This document shows, one piece after another, positions 35,816 to 42,980 of a stretch of DNA of 42,980 nucleotides. The position numbers and the translations under genes are program-made. Numbering within the stretch: position 1 is the stretch's first letter; each line of letters begins with the position of its first letter. The notes beneath the pieces are model-generated. The model was not told the DNA's origin. It made no database searches and worked only from the letters and a program-made list of their open reading frames with translations. The stretch is taken from assembly GCA_903851655.1 (NCBI GenBank), contig CAINOV010000266.1, positions 1 through 42,980 on the forward strand, given 5' to 3'. This DNA is from an uncultured Caulobacterales bacterium. Its GTDB lineage: Bacteria; Pseudomonadota; Alphaproteobacteria; Caulobacterales; Caulobacteraceae.

Positions 35816-36938
35816 CGTCCCGGAACAGGAGCGGCGGGAGGCGTTGCGCCGGGATTTCCTGGCCGGCGCGGGCCTCGGCGACGCCGTGCGCGCCAGGATG
35901 TCCGGCGACGCCTCCACCCGCAGCTATGAGCGCCTGACCCTGCCCTCCGGCGCCACCCGCATCCTGATGGACGCGCCCCCCGCCGCGGAGAGCGAGCCGG
36001 CCGGCCCCGACACCTCCGAGGACCAGCGCCGGGCCATGGGCTACAACGCCCTGGCCCGCCTGGCCGCCGGGCGGGTGGACGCCTTCGCCGCCGCCGCCGC
36101 CTTTCTCCGCGCCCGGGGCCTGTCCGCGCCGCAGGTGGAGGCGCTGGACGTGGGTCGCGGCTTCGCCGTGATCGAGGACCTGGGGGACGACCTGTTCGCC
36201 CGCAGGATCGCGGACGGGGAGCCCGCCGCCCCCCTCTATGCCGACGCCGTGGACGTGCTGGTCCGCCTGCAGTCCGAGGCGCCCCCCGTGTGGCTGGACT
36301 GGACCTGCGGACAGGACCGCGGCCGGTGGCCCCTGCTGCCCTATGACGACCTTGCCCTGCAGACCGGCTGCGACCTGTTCCTGGAGTGGTGGCCGAAATA
36401 TGCGGGCCTGCCGGCCTTTTCCGCCGACGCCCAGGCGGAGTGGACCGCGCTCTGGGCCCCCGTCCGCGCCGCCGGCCACCGGGCGGCCATGGGGCCGGAG
36501 GGGGTCTTCGCCCACCGGGACTACCATGCGGAGAACCTGCTCTGGCTGCCGCAGCGCGAGGGCCTGGCCCGGGTCGGCCTGCTGGACTTCCAGGACGCGG
36601 TGAAGGCCCACGCCGCCTGGGACCTGCTGCACCTGCTGCAGGACGCCCGCCGGGACGTGGCCCCGGACCTGGCGGCGGTCATGCTGGAGCGCTATCTCGA
36701 CCAGCGGCCGGCGCTGGACCGGGAGACCTTCCGGCGGGACTATCACGGCCTGGCGGCGCTGAACGCGGCGCGGATCCTGTTCATCTTCGCCCGGCAGGTG
36801 GCGGGCTTCGGCAAGCCCCGCTATCGCGACTTCATGCCCAGGACCTGGGCGGCGCTGCAGTTCAACCTGGCCCAGCCGGGGCTGGAGGCCCTGCGCGCCT
36901 GGTTCGCCCGGAACGTCCCGCCGGAGGCCCGGGGATGA
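35805..36938 (+). CDS. amgK: Anomeric MurNAc/GlcNAc kinase AmgK
   Basis: A 377-residue aminoglycoside phosphotransferase-fold kinase. It has SGDASTRSYERL as the nucleotide loop, the Brenner motif VFAHRDYHAENLLW and the metal-binding GLLDFQDAVKAHAAWDLLHLL. With murU directly behind (ATGA overlap) it matches AmgK, which phosphorylates MurNAc or GlcNAc at C1 in the peptidoglycan recycling route that bypasses GlcN-6-P synthesis and the fosfomycin target MurA. The ATG at 35805 lies 11 bp before the tsaE stop; the longer frame from 35715 is inside tsaE. Confidence 0.9.
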   Translation: MTTDVPEQERREALRRDFLAGAGLGDAVRARMSGDASTRSYERLTLPSGATRILMDAPPAAESEPAGPDTSEDQRRAMGYNALARLAAGRVDAFAAAAAFLRARGLSAPQVEALDVGRGFAVIEDLGDDLFARRIADGEPAAPLYADAVDVLVRLQSEAPPVWLDWTCGQDRGRWPLLPYDDLALQTGCDLFLEWWPKYAGLPAFSADAQAEWTALWAPVRAAGHRAAMGPEGVFAHRDYHAENLLWLPQREGLARVGLLDFQDAVKAHAAWDLLHLLQDARRDVAPDLAAVMLERYLDQRPALDRETFRRDYHGLAALNAARILFIFARQVAGFGKPRYRDFMPRTWAALQFNLAQPGLEALRAWFARNVPPEARG

Positions 36939-37660
36939 GCGCGCCCCTCTCCACGGCGATGGTGCTGGCGGCCGGACTGGGCACGCGCATGCGCCCCCTC
37001 ACCGACGACCGGCCCAAGGCCCTGGTGGAGGTGGGGGGCAAGGCCCTGGTCGACCACATGCTGGACCGGCTGGCGGCCGGGGGCGTCACCCGGGCGGTGG
37101 TGAACCTGCACGCCTTCGCCGACCGGCTGGAAGCCCACCTGCGCGCCCGCACCGACGGCCCGGCCCTGGATTTTTCCGACGAGCGCACGGCGGCGCTGGA
37201 GACCGGCGGGGGCATCCGCCACGCCCATTCCCTGCTGGGGGACGCGCCGATCCTGGTGGCCAATATCGACAGCGTCTGGATCGAGACCGGCCGCCCGGCG
37301 GTGGCGGACCTGCGGGCGAGCTTCGACCCCGCGCGGATGGACGCCCTGCTGCTGCTCACCCCCACGGGCAGCGCCATGGGCTTTGACGGCCCCGGCGACT
37401 TCTTCATGGACGCCGACGGCCGGCTGAGCCCGCGGCACGGCTCCGGCGCGGCCACGGCGCCCTGGGCCTATATCGGAGTCCACGCCACCCGTCCCGATCC
37501 GATCTACGCCCACCCGGAGGACCGGTTCAGCCTGATGCCGCACATCTGGGGCGAGATGGCCCGGGCGGGCCGGCTGTACGGCCGGGTGCTGGAGGGCCAG
37601 TGGATGCATGTGGGCGACCCCGCCGCGAGGGACGCCGCCGAGGCGCGGCTGCGCCAGTGA
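36935..37660 (+). CDS. murU: N-acetylmuramate-1-phosphate uridylyltransferase MurU
   Basis: A 241-residue nucleotidyltransferase that makes UDP-MurNAc from MurNAc-1-P and UTP. The signature LAAGLGTRMRPLTDDRPKALVEVGGKALVDH is seen in parts: AAGLGTRMRPLT then RPKALVEVGGK. The metal Asp is in VANIDSVW, and the end WMHVGDPAARDAAEAR fits. It overlaps amgK (ATGA) and addB (GTGA). Together AmgK and MurU complete the recycling branch; the phosphatase MupP is not visible here. Confidence 0.9.
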   Translation: MSAPLSTAMVLAAGLGTRMRPLTDDRPKALVEVGGKALVDHMLDRLAAGGVTRAVVNLHAFADRLEAHLRARTDGPALDFSDERTAALETGGGIRHAHSLLGDAPILVANIDSVWIETGRPAVADLRASFDPARMDALLLLTPTGSAMGFDGPGDFFMDADGRLSPRHGSGAATAPWAYIGVHATRPDPIYAHPEDRFSLMPHIWGEMARAGRLYGRVLEGQWMHVGDPAARDAAEARLRQ

Positions 37661-40600
37661 CCCGCGGGACGGACACCGCCTCCGGGGACCTGCCCTTCGC
37701 CGAGCCGGCCTTCGCCCGGGTGTTCGGCCGTCCCCGTCCCCGCTGGTTCAACATCCCCGCCCACCGGCCGTTCGTCGACGACCTGGCCCGGGGATTGGTG
37801 GAGATCCTGTCCCCCATCGGGCCGGAAGCCCTGTCCGACGCCATCGTGCTGACCCCCACCCGCCGGGGCATGCGGTCGCTGACGGAGGCCTTCGTCCGCG
37901 CCGCCGAGGGCCGCGCGACCCTGTTGCCGCAGATCCGCGCGCTGGGCGATCTGGACGAGGGCGAGCCGCCCTTCGAGCCCGGCGACCTGGCCGTGGACCT
38001 GCCGCCTGCGGTCAGCGCGCTGCGCCGCCGGTTCGAGCTGGCCCGGCTGATCTGCGACCACGCCCACCTGCTGGAGCGGGACGGGGTGGACGCCCGGGAC
38101 GCCCTCGACCTGGCCGACAGCCTCGGCGCCTTCCTCGACTCCGTGCAGATCGAGGAGGTAGGCGACCTGTCCGCCCTGCCCGGACTGGTGGAAGGGGACC
38201 TGGCCCAGCACTGGATCCGCTCCGTCCGGTTCCTGTCCATCGCCACGGAGCTGTGGCCCAAGAGGCTGGAGGCGCTCGGCCTGGTGGACGTGAATGTCCG
38301 CCGCACGCGGCTGCTGCGGGTGCTGGCGGAGCAGTGGACGCACAATCCGCCCCCCCGGGCCCTGATCGCCGCCGGCTCCACCGGCACGGCGCCGGCCACG
38401 GCGGAGCTGCTGAAGGTGATCGCCAATGCGCCGCAGGGGGCCGTGGTGCTGCCGGGCCTGGACCAGGAGCTGGAGGACAAGGCCTGGGAGGAGGTCCGCG
38501 ACGCCCACCCCCAGGGCGCCCTGAAGCGCCTGCTGGCCCGGGCCGGGATCACCCGGGGGGACGTCCAGGCCTGGCCGAATCCGGAGACGCCGGCGCAGGC
38601 CGTCACCGGCCGCTCCCGCCGCCGGGTGATCAACGAGGCCCTGCGCCCGGCGGAGGTGACCAATGACTGGCTGGTCCAGATCGACCGGATGCTGGAGGAG
38701 GGCCGCCCCACCGGGGTCAACCCCGTGGCGGAGGGGCTGCACGGCCTTAGCCTGATCAACGCCCGGGACGAGCTGGAGGCCGCCGACCTCGCCGCCCTGG
38801 CCCTGCGGGAGACCCTGGAGACCCCCGGCGCCACCGCCGCCCTGGTGACGCCGGACGCGGTGCTGGCCCGGCGGGTGTCCGCCGCCCTGACCCGCTGGGG
38901 GATCGAGGCGGACAGCTCCGCCGGACAGGGACTGGGGGGGCTGCCGGTGGGCGTGCTGCTGGGGCTGATGGCCCGGGCGGCGGCCCGGCCCATGGACCCG
39001 GTCCTGCTGCTGGCCTTGCTGAAGCACCGCTTCACCCGGCTGGGCTATGCGCCGCTCGCGCTCGCCGGCCGGGCGCGGACCATCGAGCGGCTGGGCCTGC
39101 GCGGCGTGGCCCCCCGGGACCGGGACATGCTGCTGGCCCGGCTGAAGGACCATCCCGACGCGCAGGAGGCCGCGGGCCGGCTGCTGGACTGCGTCGCCCT
39201 GGCCGCCGGGGCCTTCGCCGGCGGCCCCGCTCGGGCGCCCGACGCCATGCGCGCCGTGGCCCAGGCCATGGAAAAGCTCGCCATCGACGACCGGGGCTCC
39301 CCCGGCGACCTGTGGGCCGGACCGGGGGGCGAGAGCGCCGCCAGCCTGATCGCCGGCGTGCTGCGCGAGGCCGAGCCCCTGCCGCCTTGCGACGCTGCCG
39401 CCTTCGCCGGTCTGGTGGAGCGGCTGGTGGGGGACGAGACCGTCCGCACCGGCGGGGCCAGCCATCCGCGGCTGCGGATCCTGGGGGCCATGGAGGCCCG
39501 GCTGGTCCGCGCCGACCGGCTGATCCTGGCGGGTCTCGAGGAGGGCGTCTGGCCCCAGTCCCCGCGCCTCGACCCGTTCCTGTCCCGGTCCATGCGCACG
39601 GCCCTGGGCCTGCCGCCGCCGGAGCGGCGCATCGGCCTCGCCGCCCACGACTTCGCCCAGGCCGCCTGCGCGCCGGACGTGCTGCTGATCGCCAGCGCCC
39701 GGAGAGACGGCCAGCCCGCCGTCCGCTCCCGCTGGCTGTGGCGGCTGGAGACCCTGGCCCGGGGCGCCGGAGTCGAGATCGACGGGGGCGAGGCCCTGCG
39801 CGGCTGGCGCCGGCGGCTGGACGAGCGGATCTGGCCCGCGCCCCCCGCCCTCGCCCAGGCCGCCCGACCCGCCCCGACCCCGCCCCTGGCCGCCCGGCCG
39901 CGGCAACTGCCGGTGACGGCGGTGGAGACCTGGGTCCGCGACCCCTACGCCGTCTACGCCCGGCGGATCCTGAACCTGAGGCCCATGGACCGGCCGGCCA
40001 AGCCCTTCGACAACCGCACCCGGGGCAGCGCCATCCACGCGGCGGCGGAACGCTTCGCCCGGGCCTGGCCGACGCCGGGGGAGGACCCCGCCGCCGTCTT
40101 CGCCCGGGCCTATCTGGCGGAGGTGTCGCAGGCCGGGGCCACCGACACCGACCTGGTGCGCGAGGCGGCGCTCGCCGCCCGGACCGGCGCCTGGATGGCC
40201 GAGTTCGAGCGCGGCCGCCGCGCCGGTCCGGTGACCCTGGTGATGGAGGAGACCGGCGAGATGGTCCGCCCGGGCCCCGCCGGTCCCTTCCGCGTCACCG
40301 CCAAGGCCGACCGGCTGGAGGTCGTGGGCGACCGGGTGAACGTGCTGGACTTCAAGACCGGCGCGCCCCCCAGCGAGAAGGAGGTGGAGGCCGGCTTCTC
40401 CCCCCAGCTGACCCTGACCGCCGCCATTGTCCGCGCCGGGGGCTATGAGCCGATCGGCCCGGCGAAGATCGGCGCCCTGACCTATGTGCGCCTCACCGGC
40501 CGGGGGGACGGGGGCGAGACCCGCAGCATCGGCGCAGGGCGCGAGGACGAGATGGCGGACGCCGCCGTGGAGGGCCTCGACCGCTGGATCGCCCGGTTCG

Positions 40601-40725
40601 ACGATCCGAAACAGCCCTATGTGTCCCGCCTCGCCGTGAAATTCCTGTCCAGCCCCAGCGATTACGACCACCTGGCGCGGCGGCAGGAATGGGCCTCGGG
40701 CGCCGTGGACGGAGGGGACGAATGA
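37657..40725 (+). CDS. addB: Double-strand break repair nuclease subunit AddB
   Basis: The 1022-residue second subunit of the AddAB helicase-nuclease, the RecBCD equivalent in alphaproteobacteria. N-terminal WFNIPAHRPFVDDLARGL and VLTPTRRGMRSLTEAF, a middle with FAGLVERLVGDE and LRILGAMEARLVRADRLILAGLEEGVWPQ in parts, and a C-terminal PD-(D/E)XK nuclease region (RGSAIHAAAERFARAW, then ADRLEVV and NVLDFKTG). No Fe-S cysteine set is seen, as in the alphaproteobacterial type. The start is GTG at 37657 overlapping the murU stop; the frame open from 37600 is inside murU. The stop overlaps addA (ATGA). Confidence 0.93.
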   Translation: MTRGTDTASGDLPFAEPAFARVFGRPRPRWFNIPAHRPFVDDLARGLVEILSPIGPEALSDAIVLTPTRRGMRSLTEAFVRAAEGRATLLPQIRALGDLDEGEPPFEPGDLAVDLPPAVSALRRRFELARLICDHAHLLERDGVDARDALDLADSLGAFLDSVQIEEVGDLSALPGLVEGDLAQHWIRSVRFLSIATELWPKRLEALGLVDVNVRRTRLLRVLAEQWTHNPPPRALIAAGSTGTAPATAELLKVIANAPQGAVVLPGLDQELEDKAWEEVRDAHPQGALKRLLARAGITRGDVQAWPNPETPAQAVTGRSRRRVINEALRPAEVTNDWLVQIDRMLEEGRPTGVNPVAEGLHGLSLINARDELEAADLAALALRETLETPGATAALVTPDAVLARRVSAALTRWGIEADSSAGQGLGGLPVGVLLGLMARAAARPMDPVLLLALLKHRFTRLGYAPLALAGRARTIERLGLRGVAPRDRDMLLARLKDHPDAQEAAGRLLDCVALAAGAFAGGPARAPDAMRAVAQAMEKLAIDDRGSPGDLWAGPGGESAASLIAGVLREAEPLPPCDAAAFAGLVERLVGDETVRTGGASHPRLRILGAMEARLVRADRLILAGLEEGVWPQSPRLDPFLSRSMRTALGLPPPERRIGLAAHDFAQAACAPDVLLIASARRDGQPAVRSRWLWRLETLARGAGVEIDGGEALRGWRRRLDERIWPAPPALAQAARPAPTPPLAARPRQLPVTAVETWVRDPYAVYARRILNLRPMDRPAKPFDNRTRGSAIHAAAERFARAWPTPGEDPAAVFARAYLAEVSQAGATDTDLVREAALAARTGAWMAEFERGRRAGPVTLVMEETGEMVRPGPAGPFRVTAKADRLEVVGDRVNVLDFKTGAPPSEKEVEAGFSPQLTLTAAIVRAGGYEPIGPAKIGALTYVRLTGRGDGGETRSIGAGREDEMADAAVEGLDRWIARFDDPKQPYVSRLAVKFLSSPSDYDHLARRQEWASGAVDGGDE

Positions 40726-42980
40726 GCCTCCTGATCGATCCGCAGAAGACCGCCGCCGACCCGGCCCGCTCCGCCGCCGTCAGCGCCAATGCCGGCTCCG
40801 GCAAGACCAAGACCCTGGTGGACCGGGTGGCGCGCCTGCTGCTGCAGGGGGCGAAGCCCGAGACCATCCTGTGCGTCACCTTCACCAAGGCCGCCGCGTC
40901 GGAGATGCAGCGCCGCCTGTTCCAGACCTTGGGCGCCTTCGCCATCGCCCGGGACGACGTGCTGACGGCCGCCCTGGTCGAGCTGGAGGGCCGCCCCGCC
41001 GCCGAGTATGACGAGTCCCGCCTGTCCGCCGCCCGGCGGCTGTTCGCGCTTGCGCTGGAGACCCCCGGCGGACTGAAGATCCAGACCCTGCACGGCTTCT
41101 GCGAGAAGCTGCTGCGCCAGTTCCCCCTGGAGGCGGGGGTGACGCCGGGCTTCGCCGTGCTGGACGACGCGGCCCAGGCGGAGGTGACCCGCCGCGCCCG
41201 GGACCGGCTGGCGCAGGAGGCCGATCCCGCCACGGCCCTCGGCGAGGCCTATGCCCGGCTGTCGGTGAAGCTGGACTATTCCGCCTTCGAGGCCCTGTTC
41301 GCCCAGCTGGCCCAGAACCGCGAGGCCATCGCCCGCTACTTCGCCGAGGCGGAGGGGGACCTGGCCAGCCGCATCGCCGAAAGCCTCGGCCTTCCCGCCT
41401 GGACGACGCCGGAGGCGGTGCTGGCGGCGGGCCTGTCCGAACCGGCCCTGGACGTGGCCGCCTATGGCCGGGCGGCGGCGGCGATGGCGCTGGGCTCGGA
41501 CAAGACCGACCGGCCCAACGGCCTGAAGCTGCAGGCCATCCTGGAGGCGGCGCGGGCCGGACAGGCCGACGCGGACGCGGTCTTCGGCCTGTTCTTCACC
41601 CAGGAGGGCGAGCCCCGCCGGGCGAACTTTCCCACCAAGGCCGTCGCGCCCTGGGTGCGGGACTGGATCGAGCAGGAACAGGCCCGCCTGACCGAGGTGC
41701 GGGAGCGCCTGCGCGCCGCGCGGCTGGCGGCGGAGACCCTGGACGTGCTGCTGCTGGGGGGCTTCTACGCCCTCGCCTATGACGCGGCCAAGACGGGCGC
41801 CGGGGCGCTGGATTTCGGCGACCTGATCGTCAAGGCCAGCGCGCTCCTGTCCGACCGCCCCTCCGCGGCCTGGGTGCTGTTCAAGCTGGACGGCGGGGTG
41901 GAGCACATCCTGATCGACGAGGCCCAGGACACCAGCCCCGAGCAGTGGTCGATCATGACCGCCCTGGTGGCGGAATTCTTCGCCGGCGAGGACGGCCGCG
42001 ACCGCCGGCTGCAGCGCACCGTGTTCATCGTCGGCGACGAGAAGCAGTCGATCTTCTCGTTCCAGGGCGCCGCGCCGCACCTGCTGCTGGCCCAGAGCCA
42101 GCGGGTCCAGACCCTGGCGGAGGGGGCGGGGCGGAGCTTCGAGAGCATCCAGCTGACCACCTCCTGGCGGTCCACGCCGCAGGTGCTGGCGTTCGTCGAC
42201 ACGGTGTTCCGCGGCTCGGACCGGGCCGGCCAGCTGGCCCCGCACCTGGGCGCCGGCTCGGACGGGGAGGCGGTGCGCCACGTGGCTCAGCGGGCGAACG
42301 ACCCCGGCTGCGTCGACTACTGGCCGCCGGTGGTGGAGACCGCGCCGGAGCCGCAGGACGCCTGGGACCCGGTGGACGCCGCCCACACCACCGGCGCCTG
42401 GCGCACCCTGGCGGAGCGGATCGCCGTGGAGTGCGAGGCCATGGTCCGCCGCGGGGACCGGGTGAAGGACCGTACCGGCGAGCGGCCGGTGGACTATGGC
42501 GACATCCTGATCCTGGTGCGCAAGCGCGGCCCCCTGTTCGAGGAGACCCTGCGGGAGCTGAAGCGCCGGGGCGTGCCCGTGGCCGGCGCCGACCGGTTGA
42601 AGCTGTCGGAGCACCTGGTGTTCCAGGACCTGACCTCGCTCGCCCGCTACGCCCTCTATCCCTGGGACGACCTGACCGTGGCCGAGGTGCTGCGCAGCCC
42701 CCTGTGCGACCTGTCGGAGGACGACCTGTTCGACCTGGCGGCGGGACGGCGGGAAAGCCTGTCCGCCGCCCTGATGGCCCGCGGCGGGGAGCGGCCGGCC
42801 TGGACCCGGGCGGCGGCGCTGCTGGCCCTGGCCCGGGACCTGGGCCAGTCGGTCCCGCCCTTCGAGTTCTTCGCCCGGCTCCTGTGCCTGGCCGATCACA
42901 AGGGCCGGTCGCTGCGCCAGCGCTTCGTCACCCGGCTGGGTCCGGAGGCGGGGGAGGCCCTCGACGCCTTCCTCGGCCAG
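40722..42980 (+). CDS. addA: Double-strand break repair helicase AddA, N-terminal part
   Basis: The frame starts ATGAGCCTCC at 40722, overlapping the addB stop, and is open to the last base: 753 residues with the C-terminal end outside the window. It is a UvrD-like SF1 helicase: Walker A ANAGSGKT at residues 22-29, motif Ia VTFTKAAASEM, HGFCEKLLRQFP, Walker B ILIDEAQDTSPEQW at about residues 396-409, motif III VGDEKQSIFSFQGA, and TTSWRSTPQVL. The remaining part should contain motifs IV to VI and a nuclease domain. AddA with AddB processes broken DNA ends for RecA. Confidence 0.94.
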   Translation, partial: MSLLIDPQKTAADPARSAAVSANAGSGKTKTLVDRVARLLLQGAKPETILCVTFTKAAASEMQRRLFQTLGAFAIARDDVLTAALVELEGRPAAEYDESRLSAARRLFALALETPGGLKIQTLHGFCEKLLRQFPLEAGVTPGFAVLDDAAQAEVTRRARDRLAQEADPATALGEAYARLSVKLDYSAFEALFAQLAQNREAIARYFAEAEGDLASRIAESLGLPAWTTPEAVLAAGLSEPALDVAAYGRAAAAMALGSDKTDRPNGLKLQAILEAARAGQADADAVFGLFFTQEGEPRRANFPTKAVAPWVRDWIEQEQARLTEVRERLRAARLAAETLDVLLLGGFYALAYDAAKTGAGALDFGDLIVKASALLSDRPSAAWVLFKLDGGVEHILIDEAQDTSPEQWSIMTALVAEFFAGEDGRDRRLQRTVFIVGDEKQSIFSFQGAAPHLLLAQSQRVQTLAEGAGRSFESIQLTTSWRSTPQVLAFVDTVFRGSDRAGQLAPHLGAGSDGEAVRHVAQRANDPGCVDYWPPVVETAPEPQDAWDPVDAAHTTGAWRTLAERIAVECEAMVRRGDRVKDRTGERPVDYGDILILVRKRGPLFEETLRELKRRGVPVAGADRLKLSEHLVFQDLTSLARYALYPWDDLTVAEVLRSPLCDLSEDDLFDLAAGRRESLSAALMARGGERPAWTRAAALLALARDLGQSVPPFEFFARLLCLADHKGRSLRQRFVTRLGPEAGEALDAFLGQ

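Overview
The window reads as chromosomal DNA of a very GC-rich alphaproteobacterium, most likely of the order Caulobacterales (Caulobacter, Phenylobacterium or Brevundimonas type). The reasons are the AddAB (not RecBCD) recombination genes, dnaN-recF-gyrB standing apart from dnaA, a MarR/OmpR/EnvZ-type cluster beside ilvE, a DUF4170 gene next to pmbA, a DUF4908-like secreted protein, a CtrA-type TTAA-N7-TTAA box, and promoters with GCTA-type -10 elements. The genus is inference. Almost all of the sequence is ordinary, densely packed core genome with many ATGA/GTGA start-stop overlaps. I see no prophage, insertion sequence, CRISPR array, tRNA or rRNA.

Layout. 1-3300: 3' part of a gamma-glutamyltransferase gene, then a histidine kinase and a TVP38/VTT membrane protein on the minus strand. 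3339-4698: rpmH-rnpA-engB, without the yidD and yidC genes that normally separate rnpA and engB. 4720-5832: an unrecognised 370-residue protein. 6017-8461: argB - HAD phosphatase - dapD operon (arginine and lysine/peptidoglycan precursors). 8674-11870: mnmC and a GlcD-type FAD dehydrogenase in one minus-strand unit. 11971-16187: pgsA, ilvE, then marR, a response regulator and its histidine kinase. 16352-18718: pmbA - IMPase - DUF4170 operon. 18841-21717: an SDR-like protein, rarD and zapE. 21943-27246: dnaN, recF and gyrB; the unusually AT-rich dnaN-recF gap holds a well-supported unannotated 35-residue membrane peptide with its own promoter on the opposite strand. 27274-28487: a secreted hypothetical protein under a CtrA-like box, and rpmB with promoter and terminator. 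28911-32513: aldehyde dehydrogenase, phaA and phaB. 32606-35147: a secreted DUF4908-like protein and a ferredoxin/ferredoxin reductase pair. 35315-42980: a tightly overlapped run tsaE - amgK - murU - addB - addA (addA runs off the window), joining tRNA modification, cell-wall sugar recycling and double-strand-break repair.

The most striking non-coding feature is a dispersed family of short imperfect palindromes: twelve copies in four clusters (8471-8663, 16201-16340, 28618-28754, 33430-33514). Copies alternate in orientation, share fixed asymmetric ends and have stems whose base pairs change in a compensatory way. Three of the four clusters fill gaps between convergent genes almost exactly, suggesting bidirectional 3'-end or topological elements. 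Other candidate controls are two adjacent dyads upstream of phaA, an inverted repeat across the ilvE promoter, and the CtrA-like box. No clearly new multi-gene system was found; the best candidates for something undescribed are the repeat family, the 35-residue peptide unit and the rearranged rnpA-engB junction.
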